The notes under the pieces are model-generated. The model was given only the letters and a program-made list of their open reading frames with translations, did no database searches and was not told the DNA's origin. Positions 42,879 through 52,400 of a stretch of DNA of 64,000 bases are shown here, in pieces. Location of the stretch: NCBI GenBank assembly GCA_964641665.1, contig CAZXKO010000078.1, forward strand, positions 62,001 through 126,000, read 5' to 3'. The number at the start of each line of letters is the position of its first letter. Position 1 is the stretch's first letter. The position numbers and the translations under genes are program-made. The stretch comes from Gp1-AA133 sp964641665. Its GTDB lineage: Bacteria > Acidobacteriota > Terriglobia > Terriglobales > Acidobacteriaceae.

Positions 42879-44318
42879 TTGCGCAGCGCAGACTCCACAC
42901 GGTCGCGTAAGGACGACGCGGTGCGCCGCGCCCTCCGGGGCGAATCTTCCGCGGACACGCACGATGTCCGCGAGTCCGGCGAACGCGCGTTTCTGGTGGG
43001 GCTGGACTACCGTACGCGCACGCGCAATGGGAAACGCTCTCTGACCGCGGGCGCGCAGTCGGCGCGTGACGCTGCGACCAGCGTGGCTGCGGGGTCGAAG
43101 CCTCCGAGCATGCCGGAGTTCAGCGCGGACGAGTCGCTGGACGAACTGCGAACTCTCGCGACCAGCGCGGGCGCAACCGTGGTGGGCGAGATTCTGCAGC
43201 GGCGCGACCGGCCAGATCCTGCGACCTTGATTGGCGGCGGGAAGCTTGATGAGATCGCGGGCGCAGCGGCTGCGGCGGACGCCGATCTGATCCTGTTTGA
43301 CCACGATCTTTCACCTTCTCAGCAGCGCAATATTGAACGCATCCTGCACAAGCGGGTGATCGACCGCACGCAGCTCATCCTCGACATTTTTGCGCGGCAC
43401 GCGAAGACCCGCGAGGGCCAGCTGCAGGTGGAGCTGGCGCAGCTGGAATACATGCTGCCGCGGCTGGCGGGGCGTGGCGTGGAGATGTCGCAGCTGGGCG
43501 GCGGCATCGGGACGAGAGGACCGGGCGAAACGCAGCTCGAAACCGACCGGCGGAAGATTTACCGGCGCATCCGACACGTGAAAGAGCAGATCGAGAACGT
43601 GCGGCGGATTCGGGCGCAGCAGCGGCAGCGGCGGGAGTCGGTACCGGTGGCGACGGTGGCTTTGGTCGGCTACACGAACGCGGGCAAGTCGACGTTGTTC
43701 AATGCGCTGACCAAGGCGGAGGTGCTGGCGTCGTCGAAGATGTTTGCGACGCTCGATCCGACGATTCGCGGGGTGGAATTGCCGTCGCGGCGGAAGGTGT
43801 TGCTGTCGGATACGGTGGGATTCATCCGGAACCTGCCGCACACGCTGGTTACGGCGTTTCGGGCGACTTTGGAGGAAGTGCAGCGGGCGGCGTTGATCCT
43901 GCATGTGTCGGATGCGGGGAGTCCGCTGACTGCGGAACAAGACGCGCAGGTGGAGCTGGTATTGAAGGAACTGGAGGCAGAGAAGAAGCCTCGGCTGCAC
44001 GTGATGAACAAGATCGACCTGCTGGAGCCAAAACAGCGCGAGGCGTTGCGCGACGATGCGCAGACGGTGCACGTGTCGGCGGTGCGCGGGATAGGGATTG
44101 CGACCGTGCTGGAGCGGATCGATCAGGTGCTGGAGGAAGATCCGGTGAGCCGGGTGCGGTTGAGTATTCCGCAGAAAGAGGGAAAAGTCCTGGCGCTGCT
44201 GGCGGCGCGTTCGCGGATCTATTCGCGGGAGTACCGGGACGGCGTGGTCGAGATGGAGGCGGAGGCGCCGGAGTCGGTGGTCAGGAGAGTAAGGGACTTT
44301 GTGGTGAAGGGAACCTAG
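42879..44318 (+). CDS. hflX: GTPase HflX
   Basis: 479 residues from a TTG at 42879. The first about 35 residues are Arg/Ser-rich, and the exact start is uncertain because GTG alternatives exist in frame. The HflX N-domain (TLATSAGATVVGEILQRRDR, then PATLIGGGKLDEIAGAAAAA) is followed by the GGGIGTRGPGETQLETDRR linker and the G domain with Walker A GYTNAGKST (about 264-272), FATLDPTIRG (switch I) and DTVGFIRNLPHTL. HflX binds the ribosome and splits stalled or heat-damaged ribosomes. It sits in an operon with hfq. Confidence 0.95.
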   Translation: MRSADSTRSRKDDAVRRALRGESSADTHDVRESGERAFLVGLDYRTRTRNGKRSLTAGAQSARDAATSVAAGSKPPSMPEFSADESLDELRTLATSAGATVVGEILQRRDRPDPATLIGGGKLDEIAGAAAAADADLILFDHDLSPSQQRNIERILHKRVIDRTQLILDIFARHAKTREGQLQVELAQLEYMLPRLAGRGVEMSQLGGGIGTRGPGETQLETDRRKIYRRIRHVKEQIENVRRIRAQQRQRRESVPVATVALVGYTNAGKSTLFNALTKAEVLASSKMFATLDPTIRGVELPSRRKVLLSDTVGFIRNLPHTLVTAFRATLEEVQRAALILHVSDAGSPLTAEQDAQVELVLKELEAEKKPRLHVMNKIDLLEPKQREALRDDAQTVHVSAVRGIGIATVLERIDQVLEEDPVSRVRLSIPQKEGKVLALLAARSRIYSREYRDGVVEMEAEAPESVVRRVRDFVVKGT

Positions 44319-44368
44319 CTGTTGCCCTGAGCTTGAACGAAGGACACGCGCATCGGGGTTCTGGCTAA

Positions 44369-44397
44369 GAGCGAGCGGCTAAAAGCTAGTAGCTCAA
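44369..44397. repeat. Short heptad fragment (GCTAAAA type) after hflX
   Basis: GGCTAAGAGCGAGCGGCTAA followed by AAGCTAGTAGCT units of the window-wide heptad family. Confidence 0.55.
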
Positions 44398-44402
44398 AAT
44401 TA

Positions 44403-44470
44403 AATGGGCCGATAGCCAAAAAGCGGTGACTTTTCTTGGCTGCCGGCCCATTCGATCCTGAATTGGATCG
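44403..44470 (+). promoter_or_regulatory. Two consecutive hairpins upstream of the atp cluster
   Basis: Hairpin 1: AATGGGCCG (44403-44411) pairs exactly with CGGCCCATT (44444-44452). Inside it AGCCAA pairs with TTGGCT and AAAG with CTTT, giving about 19 pairs with one internal loop. Hairpin 2: CGATCC (44453-44458) pairs with GGATCG (44465-44470). The second hairpin directly abuts a full-length GGAGGTGAT ribosome site (44470-44478). It is placed as a termination or translation-control element between hflX and the ATP synthase genes. No T-run follows hairpin 1. Confidence 0.55.
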
Positions 44471-44484
44471 GAGGTGATGTATTT

Positions 44485-44559
44485 ATGGTAGTCCCGTTTG
44501 GGAGGAAGTCAAGGAATAGTTCGGGAAAAAGGCCGGAGAGCAGGCTTGACAACGGGTAG
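44485..44559 (+). CDS. Candidate leader peptide (24 residues) with consensus ribosome site
   Basis: ATG 44485 to TAG 44557-44559, preceded by GGAGGTGAT, a nine-base match to the anti-Shine-Dalgarno sequence, at optimal 6-base spacing. The peptide starts MVVPFGRKSRNSSGKRPESR and ends LDNG. It could be a regulatory leader peptide or a remnant of a lost gene. I do not recognise it. TTGACA boxes at 44546 and 44610 follow it, so it may be transcribed separately from atpF'. Confidence 0.35.
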   Translation: MVVPFGRKSRNSSGKRPESRLDNG

Positions 44560-44609
44560 GAATTTCCCCCTAGTGACGCCCCCCGGAGACCGGGTCTGGG
44601 CCCCTGGCG

Positions 44610-44638
44610 TTGACACAAGATGCCTAGGATGTTAGCGT
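44610..44638 (+). promoter_or_regulatory. Candidate promoter of the atp cluster
   Basis: TTGACA (44610-44615), 17-base spacer, TAGCGT (44633-44638, weak -10). A second TTGACA lies at 44546-44551. It would start transcription about 40 bases before the first atp gene. Confidence 0.35.
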
Positions 44639-44683
44639 TAGAGGTTTTGTAGCCCTCTTTCTTCCGGTTCTATCAGCTAAGCC

Positions 44684-45142
44684 ATGGACGAGACGCTGCG
44701 ACAGCTAGGCGGATTACTGCTCGGGTCCATCCCGACCATCATCATGCTGCCGGTGCTGTACGGGATCTATACGGTGGTGGTCCACCGGCCGCTGACCAGG
44801 GTCCTGGCGGAACGGCGGGTGAAGACGGAAGGCGCGATCGAGAAAGCACGCGCGGATGTGGCGGCCGCTGAGGCCCGAACGGCCGAGTACGAGCAGCGCC
44901 TGCGCGAGGCGCGGGTGGCTATGTTCAAAACTCAGGAGGCGCGGCGGCAGGCGGCTTTGCAGGCGCGGGCGGCGGCAGTGGCTGCGGCTAGGGCCAGGGC
45001 GCAGGAGCAGGTGAAGAAGGCGCGCGAGGCGATCGACCGGGACAAGAGTGCGGCGCAAGAGGGGCTGCAAGGGGAATCGGCGCGGCTGGCGGCGGAGATT
45101 GTCCGGAGCGTGCTGCGTCCGGTGACGGCGGAGGCGCGATGA
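44684..45142 (+). CDS. ATP synthase F0 subunit b' (first stator b-type subunit)
   Basis: 152 residues. One N-terminal membrane helix (GSIPTIIMLPVLYGIYTVVV, residues about 14-33) is followed by a long Ala/Glu/Arg coiled coil, the layout of a b-type stator subunit. It is paired with a second b subunit, overlapping it by 4 bases (ATGA). That arrangement is usual where b and b' form a heterodimer. It links F1 to F0 through the peripheral stalk. Membrane protein with a cytoplasmic stalk. Confidence 0.9.
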   Translation: MDETLRQLGGLLLGSIPTIIMLPVLYGIYTVVVHRPLTRVLAERRVKTEGAIEKARADVAAAEARTAEYEQRLREARVAMFKTQEARRQAALQARAAAVAAARARAQEQVKKAREAIDRDKSAAQEGLQGESARLAAEIVRSVLRPVTAEAR

Positions 45143-45927
45143 GCTCAAACGCAAAACCCAAGTTGCTCGCCCGTTGGGCTGTCGCCGTCCTGATTACGAC
45201 CGTCGGGTTGATGTCGGTTTTCCGGGTTACACGAACCCCGCCCACACATGCGCAGACTGCCCCTACTAGGACGCAAAACCAAACTCAACAGGAACGTAAG
45301 CAAGCCGAGCATCCCGGGATCGGCGCGGAGTTGGCGAAGGAGACGCGCGAGGCGGCCGGCGAGGACGATGACACCGCGCAGTTCAAGCAGTCGGCGTCGG
45401 TGCGGATGCTGGCGACGCTTACCGGTGGAAACCTGCAACATGCGTACTGGCTGGCCGTTCTGTTGAACTTCGTGGTGATCGCCGCTGTGCTGGTGTGGGC
45501 GGGACGTAAGTACCTGCCGGGTATGTTTCGGGATCGAACGGCGTCAATTCAGAGGGCGCTGGAAGAGGCGCGCCGGGCGAGCGAAGATGCGAACCGGCGG
45601 CTGGGCGAGATCGAATCGCGGCTGTCGAAGTTGGGCAATGAGATTGCGGCGATGAAGGCGGCGGGCGAGGCGGACCTGGCGGCGGAGGAAGCGCGCATCA
45701 AGGCCGCGGCGGAAGAAGACGGGCGCAAGATTGTTGAGTCGGCGGAGCAGGAAATCGCGGCGGCAGCCAAGGCGGCACTGCGCGATCTGACGGCGTATGC
45801 CGCCGATCTCGCGATCGCGCTGGCGAAGAAGCAGATTCATGTGGACGCGGGAACGGATGCGTCCTTGGTGCGGAGTTTCTCGGAGCGGCTGGCGGGTGCG
45901 GATGGCTCGGCAAAGGAGAAGAACTAG
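45139..45927 (+). CDS. atpF: ATP synthase F0 subunit b with long N-terminal extension
   Basis: 262 residues, about 100 more than a usual b subunit. A first hydrophobic segment (residues about 10-28, WAVAVLITTVGLMSVFRV) is followed by a polar Gln/Thr/Glu region (about 38-95). The usual b-subunit helix HAYWLAVLLNFVVIAAVLVW comes at about 101-120, followed by the FRDRTASIQRALEEARRASE coiled coil. The first segment resembles a signal peptide, with THAQ at its end, so the extension may lie outside or be cleaved. It overlaps b' by 4 bases and precedes atpH by 3 bases. Confidence 0.92.
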   Translation: MSSNAKPKLLARWAVAVLITTVGLMSVFRVTRTPPTHAQTAPTRTQNQTQQERKQAEHPGIGAELAKETREAAGEDDDTAQFKQSASVRMLATLTGGNLQHAYWLAVLLNFVVIAAVLVWAGRKYLPGMFRDRTASIQRALEEARRASEDANRRLGEIESRLSKLGNEIAAMKAAGEADLAAEEARIKAAAEEDGRKIVESAEQEIAAAAKAALRDLTAYAADLAIALAKKQIHVDAGTDASLVRSFSERLAGADGSAKEKN

Positions 45928-45930
45928 CGT

Positions 45931-46476
45931 ATGGCTTCCGTGACACGTCTGTACGCGCGAGCCTTCGCCGATGTGGTGTTTGACGGCCGGCTGGATGCGG
46001 GAAAGACGCTGCAGCAGTTGCACGGGTTGGGGGCACTGCTGGGGGCGAATCCGGATCTGCGGCGGGTGTGGGAGAATCCAGCCATCGCGGCGGAACAAAA
46101 GCGCGGGGTGCTGGATGCGATTGCAAAGCGGGAAGGGCTTTCGCGCGAGGTGCGGAATTTTGTCGCTGTGCTGATCGATCACCGTCGGATGCATTTTTTC
46201 GAGGCGATCGTGACGCAATTGGCAAACGAACTGGATGCGCGCATGGGTTTTGCGGAGGCGCGGATCACCAGCGCCCGCGATTTGAGCGATGCAGAGAAGC
46301 GCGCTCTCGAGGGACAGGCCGAAAAACTGACGGGCAAGAAAGTACGTGCCCAGTATGGGCGGGACAGCGCGATTCTGGGTGGTGCGATTGTGCGGGTCGG
46401 AAGCACAATTTACGACGGGTCGGTGCTCGGGCAGTTGCAGAGAATCCGGGAACAAATTGCGGGGGGCAGCTTTTAG
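45931..46476 (+). CDS. atpH: ATP synthase F1 subunit delta
   Basis: 181 residues. It begins ASVTRLYARAFADVVF, the typical delta/OSCP start. RDLSDAEKRALEGQAEKLTG and DSAILGGAIVRVGSTIYDGS belong to the C-terminal domain contacting b and alpha. Delta connects the stator stalk to the top of F1. Immediately downstream of atpF. The distance to atpA is 206 bases and is filled with repeats, so coupling may be reduced there. Confidence 0.94.
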   Translation: MASVTRLYARAFADVVFDGRLDAGKTLQQLHGLGALLGANPDLRRVWENPAIAAEQKRGVLDAIAKREGLSREVRNFVAVLIDHRRMHFFEAIVTQLANELDARMGFAEARITSARDLSDAEKRALEGQAEKLTGKKVRAQYGRDSAILGGAIVRVGSTIYDGSVLGQLQRIREQIAGGSF

Positions 46477-46682
46477 CTCTTAGCCGTTTGCTTTTGGCTT
46501 GGCTGGGGGAGATTTCCTGGGTTCAGGGCTCATCCACCGAAAAAGCTTTTAACCGCGAAGATCGCTGAGAAAAGCCGCAGAGTTCGCAGAGGAAGAGATT
46601 AGAGACATTGGTGGTCGGGAACCAGGCAAGAAGCTAAGGGCTAGAGGCTAGTCGCTAGAAGCCGAATTACGAGCTGATTTCT
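46477..46682. repeat. atpH-atpA spacer: CTCTGCGG-type repeat (inverted) and heptad array
   Basis: GCTTTTAACCGCGAAGATCG and CGCAGAGTTCGCAGAGG (about 46541-46592) are an inverted member of the dispersed repeat at 19764. They are flanked by GCTAA-type heptads at 46475-46500 and 46630-46680. The second array ends 11 bases before atpA. Confidence 0.65.
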
Positions 46683-48214
<1,532 letters not shown>

Positions 48215-48218
<4 letters not shown>

Positions 48219-48354
48219 CCTTTAGCTCTTGGTTGCTGGCTTGCACGTGGCGATCTGGAAGCAAAAGGCGGAGTACATAGGTCCTTCGCTCCGCTCAGGA
48301 TGACAAGGGTTTTGGCTTGCTGACGACCGACGACGAACGACCGACGACTGATTC
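48215..48354. repeat. atpA-atpG spacer with two heptad arrays and a GCTCCGCTCAGGATGAC-type repeat
   Basis: GCTTAGCCTTTAGCTCTTGG, then CTTCGCTCCGCTCAGGATGA, then GACGACCGACGACGAACGAC units running into ATG 48355. Three repeat types in 140 bases of an operon spacer. Confidence 0.65.
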
Positions 48355-49398
48355 ATGGCAAACGTTCTCGACATCAAGCGGCGCATTCGCAGCGTGATCA
48401 ACACGCGGCAGATTACCAAGGCCATGAAGATGGTCTCGGCCGCGAAGCTGCGACGCGCGCAGGAGCGCGCGCTGGCGGCGCGTCCGTACGCGCAGATGTT
48501 GACCAACGTGCTGAAGTCGCTGGTGTCGCGCGCGGAAATCTACGATCCGGAGACGGGCGAGCCGCGGCATCCCCTGCTGGCGCAGCGGGAGGAGAAGAGC
48601 GTCCTGCTGATTGTGGTGACCGGGGACAAGGGGCTGGCCGGGGCGTTCAATACGAACATTCTCAAGTCCGCCATGCAGTTCATCGGGGAGAAGGCGGGCA
48701 AGAATATCGAGATCGAGACCATCGGGCGCAAGGGGCGGGATTTTCTGCGGCGGCGCTTTCCGATGGCGGAACCACGAACGGCGGACTCAACCGAACCCCT
48801 GCGTACCACAATCATTGGGGAAATGGTCGGAGTGCTGAACAAGGTGGACCATGCGCTGGCGACGGGGGTTGCGGAACGCCTGATCGAGCGCTACGGCAAG
48901 GGTGAGATCGATTCTGTCTACTTGCTGTTCAACGAGTTCAAGTCGGTGATCCAGCAGCGGCTGGTGGTAGAGCGTGTCCTGCCAATTGTCGAGATTGGCG
49001 TGGCGGAGGTCGCACACGCACGCGAGCTGACGCAGAAAGAAAAAGAAGAGGCGCAGAAGGCGGCGATCTCGGCGGGTGTGGGCATGCGTTCGACCGAGAC
49101 GCGCGACATCGACGCCGCCGCAGCGAAGTTCGCAACGGCGCAGGTGGACTACATCTACGAGCAGTCTCCGGGTGAGCTGTTCAACGATTTGCTGCCGAAA
49201 TATGTGGGCATCCAGATTTTCCATGCGCTGCTCGAGTCGGTGGCCGCGGAGCACGCAGCGCGCATGACCGCGATGGAGTCGGCCACCAACAACGCGACCG
49301 ACATGATCGACTCACTGACGCTAGCCATGAACCGGGCGCGCCAGGCGAAGATCACGAAGGAAATTATCGAGATCGTGAGCGGGGCGGCAGCGCAGTAA
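48355..49398 (+). CDS. atpG: ATP synthase F1 subunit gamma with insertion
   Basis: 347 residues, about 60 longer than the E. coli protein. The N-terminal helix (VLDIKRRIRSVINTRQITKA) and the C-terminal helix (NATDMIDSLTLAMNRARQAK) of the rotating shaft are normal. Extra material appears at about residues 56-80 (SRAEIYDPETGEPRHPLLAQ) and especially 222-263, a charged segment (ELTQKEKEEAQKAAISAGVG, then AAAAKFATAQ) between VLPIVE and DYIYEQSPGEL. Such insertions could contact beta or epsilon and tune hydrolysis. Confidence 0.95.
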   Translation: MANVLDIKRRIRSVINTRQITKAMKMVSAAKLRRAQERALAARPYAQMLTNVLKSLVSRAEIYDPETGEPRHPLLAQREEKSVLLIVVTGDKGLAGAFNTNILKSAMQFIGEKAGKNIEIETIGRKGRDFLRRRFPMAEPRTADSTEPLRTTIIGEMVGVLNKVDHALATGVAERLIERYGKGEIDSVYLLFNEFKSVIQQRLVVERVLPIVEIGVAEVAHARELTQKEKEEAQKAAISAGVGMRSTETRDIDAAAAKFATAQVDYIYEQSPGELFNDLLPKYVGIQIFHALLESVAAEHAARMTAMESATNNATDMIDSLTLAMNRARQAKITKEIIEIVSGAAAQ

Positions 49399-49563
49399 AT
49401 CAGCTATTAGCTATTGGCTGTTAGCTCTTAGCTCGTTGAGGCGCCCAGACGGTTTGCACGAGTCATCAGCGACAACTGGTTCTGCCGATGAGACAGAGAG
49501 TTCCATGTACTTCAGAAAGAACGAGCTAAAAGCTAACAGCTAAAGGCTAAGAACTGATTTTCT
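49399..49563. repeat. atpG-atpD spacer with two heptad arrays
   Basis: AGCTATTAGCTATTGGCTG at 49402 onward and AGCTAAAAGCTAACAGCTAA at 49524 onward. These are GCTAA-family heptads in the two orientations, so the two arms are complementary. The array ends a few bases before the atpD ATG. Confidence 0.7.
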
Positions 49564-51006
49564 ATGCCAGACAATATTGGACACGTAGTGCAGATTGCAG
49601 GTCCGGCGGTCGATGTGCAGTTCAGCAAAGCCGGGTTGCCGCCGATCTATCAGGCGCTCAAGGTGGTTAGCGACGGCTTCACCGTGCCCCAGCCGATCGA
49701 CGTGATTCTCGAAGTGCAACAGCACCTGGGCGAAGGCCGGGCGCGCTGCATCGCCATGCAGGCCACCGACGGCATGGTGCGCGGGATGAAGGCGATTGAC
49801 CAGGGTGGGCCGATCTCGGTCCCCGTCGGACACGGAACACTGGGGCGCATCATGAACGTGATCGGCGAGCCCGTCGACCAACTGGGACCAATTGAGTACA
49901 CGCAGCGCCTGCCGATTCACCGGATGGCGCCGGCGTTCGACGAGCAGGCAACTACCGCGGAGATGTTCGAGACCGGAGTGAAAGTTGTTGACCTGATCCA
50001 GCCGTTTCTGAAGGGTGGAAAGATCGGGTTGTTCGGGGGCGCAGGTGTTGGCAAGACGGTTTTTATTCAGGAACTCATCAATAACGTCGCGAAGCAGCAC
50101 GGCGGGTTCTCGGTGTTCGCGGGGGTTGGCGAGCGCACGCGCGAAGGGAACGATTTGTGGCTCGAAATGAGCGAGTCGGGCGTAATCAAGCCTGGCGACC
50201 CTTCGAAATCAAAGGCGGCGCTGATCTACGGGCAGATGACGGAGCCGCCGGGAGCACGATTGCGAGTGGCGCTTACGGGGCTCACCGTCGCCGAATATTT
50301 CCGTGATGTGGAAGGCGCGGACACGCTGCTGTTCATCGACAATATTTTCCGTTTCACGCAGGCTGGGTCGGAGGTGTCTGCCCTGCTGGGCCGCATGCCG
50401 AGCGCGGTGGGCTACCAGCCGAACCTCGCAACCGAAATGGGTGAGCTGCAGGAGCGGATTACGTCGACGAAGAAGGGATCGGTCACGTCGGTACAGGCGA
50501 TTTACGTGCCCGCCGACGACTTGACGGATCCGGCTCCGGCGACGACATTTGCTCACCTGGATGCGACCACCGTGCTTTCGCGCGCATTGACCGAGATCGG
50601 GATCTACCCGGCGGTGGATCCGCTGGCATCGACATCACGTATTCTTGATCCGCGAATTGTGGGCCAGGATCACTACGACGTGGCGCAGCAGGTAAAGAAG
50701 ACACTGCAGACGTACAAGGACCTGCAGGACATCATCGCGATTCTGGGCATCGATGAACTGAGCGAAGACCAGAAGCTGACGGTGGCGCGGGCGCGCAAGG
50801 TGCAACGCTTCCTGTCGCAGCCGTTCCACGTGGCCGAGCAGTTCACGGGCTCACCGGGCCGGTACGTGAAAGTCGCGGATACGGTGAAGGGCTTCAAGGA
50901 CATCGTCTGTGGCAAGTACGACGACGTTCCGGAGCAGGCGTTTTACATGAAGGGACCGATCGACGAAGTGCTGGAAGCTGCGGAGAAGATGAAGGCGGCA
51001 GCGTAA
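49564..51006 (+). CDS. atpD: ATP synthase F1 subunit beta (catalytic)
   Basis: 480 residues. Walker A GGAGVGKT is at residues 158-165. GERTREGNDLWLEM (catalytic glutamate region) and ALTGLTVAEYFRD with LLFIDNIFRFTQAGSEVSAL (Walker B) are present. Further on are YVPADDLTDPAPATTFAHLD and SRALTEIGIYPAVDPL, including the DELSEED-like segment IDELSEDQKLTV. Standard length. Catalyses ATP synthesis at the alpha/beta interface. No clear Shine-Dalgarno because of the repeat spacer. Confidence 0.98.
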   Translation: MPDNIGHVVQIAGPAVDVQFSKAGLPPIYQALKVVSDGFTVPQPIDVILEVQQHLGEGRARCIAMQATDGMVRGMKAIDQGGPISVPVGHGTLGRIMNVIGEPVDQLGPIEYTQRLPIHRMAPAFDEQATTAEMFETGVKVVDLIQPFLKGGKIGLFGGAGVGKTVFIQELINNVAKQHGGFSVFAGVGERTREGNDLWLEMSESGVIKPGDPSKSKAALIYGQMTEPPGARLRVALTGLTVAEYFRDVEGADTLLFIDNIFRFTQAGSEVSALLGRMPSAVGYQPNLATEMGELQERITSTKKGSVTSVQAIYVPADDLTDPAPATTFAHLDATTVLSRALTEIGIYPAVDPLASTSRILDPRIVGQDHYDVAQQVKKTLQTYKDLQDIIAILGIDELSEDQKLTVARARKVQRFLSQPFHVAEQFTGSPGRYVKVADTVKGFKDIVCGKYDDVPEQAFYMKGPIDEVLEAAEKMKAAA

Positions 51007-51108
51007 AGGCAGTCGTTGGTCGTCGGTCGTTGGTCGTTGGCAAAGACTCGCGATGGGGACGGTGGGGCTAAAGGCTAACGGCTAACGGCTAAGAGCCAAG
51101 AGCTAATT
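51007..51108. repeat. atpD-atpC spacer with both heptad families
   Basis: Five units of GTCGTTG/GTCGTCG (51010-51043) followed by five units of GGCTAAC/GGCTAAA/GAGCTAA (51067-51106). The end is one base before the atpC ATG at 51109. Confidence 0.75.
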
Positions 51109-51534
51109 ATGGCTGATTCATTCCAACTCGAAATCGTCACTCCGGAAAAGCTGGTGGTGAAGGACCGCGCGGAGGAGATGCAGATTCCCGGGAAGAACGG
51201 GTACCTGGGCATCCTGCCGGGACACGCGCCTCTTATTACCGAGTTGGCAGTGGGAGCGATCAGCTACCGCAGCGGCTCCGAAACGCACTATTTGTGCGTG
51301 GCGTGGGGTTTTGCGGAAGTGCTGCCCGACAAAGTGACGATCCTGGCGGAAACGGCCGACCGTGGCGAAGACGTTGATTGCGCGCGGGCGCAGAAGGCGA
51401 GAGAGCGCGCCGAGAAACGGTTGACGAGTGGCGATCCGGAAGTGGATGTGCCGCGCGCGCAAGATGCGCTGGCGCGGGCAAAGACCCGGTTAGAAGTAGC
51501 GCAGAAGGAAGGCCAAACGACGGCGAGTCATTGA
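51109..51534 (+). CDS. atpC: ATP synthase F1 subunit epsilon
   Basis: 141 residues. The N-terminal beta-sandwich (FQLEIVTPEKLVVKDRAEEM, PGKNGYLGILPGHAPLITEL) and C-terminal helices (AQKARERAEKRLTSGDPEVD) are typical. Epsilon regulates coupling and can inhibit hydrolysis. Last gene of the block, followed by a terminator at 51657. Confidence 0.95.
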   Translation: MADSFQLEIVTPEKLVVKDRAEEMQIPGKNGYLGILPGHAPLITELAVGAISYRSGSETHYLCVAWGFAEVLPDKVTILAETADRGEDVDCARAQKARERAEKRLTSGDPEVDVPRAQDALARAKTRLEVAQKEGQTTASH

Positions 51535-51592
51535 GGGTATCCACCCTCCCGCAAAAAGCGCGGAAGGTGGGGCACCGGTGGCCACGGTGGCA

Positions 51593-51643
51593 CAAAAGCA
51601 GATTCCTCCTGCCTCGCTGCGCTCGCGTGTCGGAATGACAAGT
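51593..51643. repeat. Dispersed repeat A, inverted copy downstream of atpC
   Basis: AAAGCAGATTCCTCCTGCC, a CGCTGCGCTCGCG core and GTCGGAATGACAAG are the reverse orientation of the element at 20875. Confidence 0.8.
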
Positions 51644-51656
51644 TGTGAAGGAGAAA

Positions 51657-51688
51657 CCGCCGGAGGAAACTCCGGCGGCTTCTTTTTC
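51657..51688 (+). terminator. Rho-independent terminator of the atp operon
   Basis: CCGCCGGAG pairs with CTCCGGCGG (9 pairs, GAAA tetraloop) followed by CTTCTTTTT. Strong, about 120 bases after atpC. Confidence 0.9.
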
Positions 51689-51776
51689 CACGAGGATGTG
51701 TTCGGCTCGTTCGCCATCGGCCGGTGGCTAACCAGGAAGACCTAGCGACCAACGACTGATGACTAACGACTGATCT

Positions 51777-52400
51777 TCAATACCTTCGATTGAAGGTCGC
51801 TTCGTAGCCTGCGCGGTAGCCGTCGGTGTACTCGGCTTTGTAGATGCCCTTGTCGCCGTAGCCGCGGGAGTAGCCGTCGTCGCGGCCACCAAAGCGGGCG
51901 CGGGGCTCAGGATTGAAGCGCTTGTTCTTGTAGATGTCCTCGCGCGCCATGGTGACGCCGTCCTGGTGCCCAGTGTCGTAAGCCGCGCGGTTGGGCCCAT
52001 GAGGGCCGCCTCCGTAGAAACCGCTTCCGCGATAGTGGTCGTCGCGGTCGCCGTCGCCATCTCCGCGCCATCCCGGGCGCTCACTGATAAAGCCGGAGCG
52101 AAAGCCGTCGCGGTAGCCTTGCTGGTAGCCTTCCTGGTAAGCGTCGAGTGGGCCCATCCATGACTTGTAGCCGTGCGAGGCTTGATGCCAGTCGGGGGTG
52201 CGGTAGTCGAAGGGATCGTTCTCGTGGCCTTCGTGCTGGCCCTTGTGTTGGCCGTCGCGAAAACCGTTGTCATAGCCGTACTGACGGGTTTGCGCGACGC
52301 TGCCGCGGTAATAGTCGTCACGATCCTGGGCGAAGGTGAGCGTTCCAAGCGCCAGGACCAGCGGAAACGCCAGAGCTGCCATCCTCAATACTCGCTTCAT
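51777..52400 (-). CDS. Secreted Gly/Tyr-repeat protein
   Basis: 207 residues from ATG 52400, which has GGAGGG six bases upstream. The longer frame to 52529 adds a non-protein-like leader. The signal peptide is ALAFPLVLALGTLTFAQ. The mature part is built from Tyr-x-x-Gly-type units (YGYDNGFRDGQHKGQHEG, YQEGYQQGYRDGFRSGF, DGYSRGYGDKG, AEYTDGYRAGYEA), rich in Gly/Tyr/Asp/Arg, likely flexible and extracellular or periplasmic. Function is unknown. It may be a surface structural protein. It is convergent with atpC. Confidence 0.8.
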   Translation of the reverse strand: MKRVLRMAALAFPLVLALGTLTFAQDRDDYYRGSVAQTRQYGYDNGFRDGQHKGQHEGHENDPFDYRTPDWHQASHGYKSWMGPLDAYQEGYQQGYRDGFRSGFISERPGWRGDGDGDRDDHYRGSGFYGGGPHGPNRAAYDTGHQDGVTMAREDIYKNKRFNPEPRARFGGRDDGYSRGYGDKGIYKAEYTDGYRAGYEATFNRRY

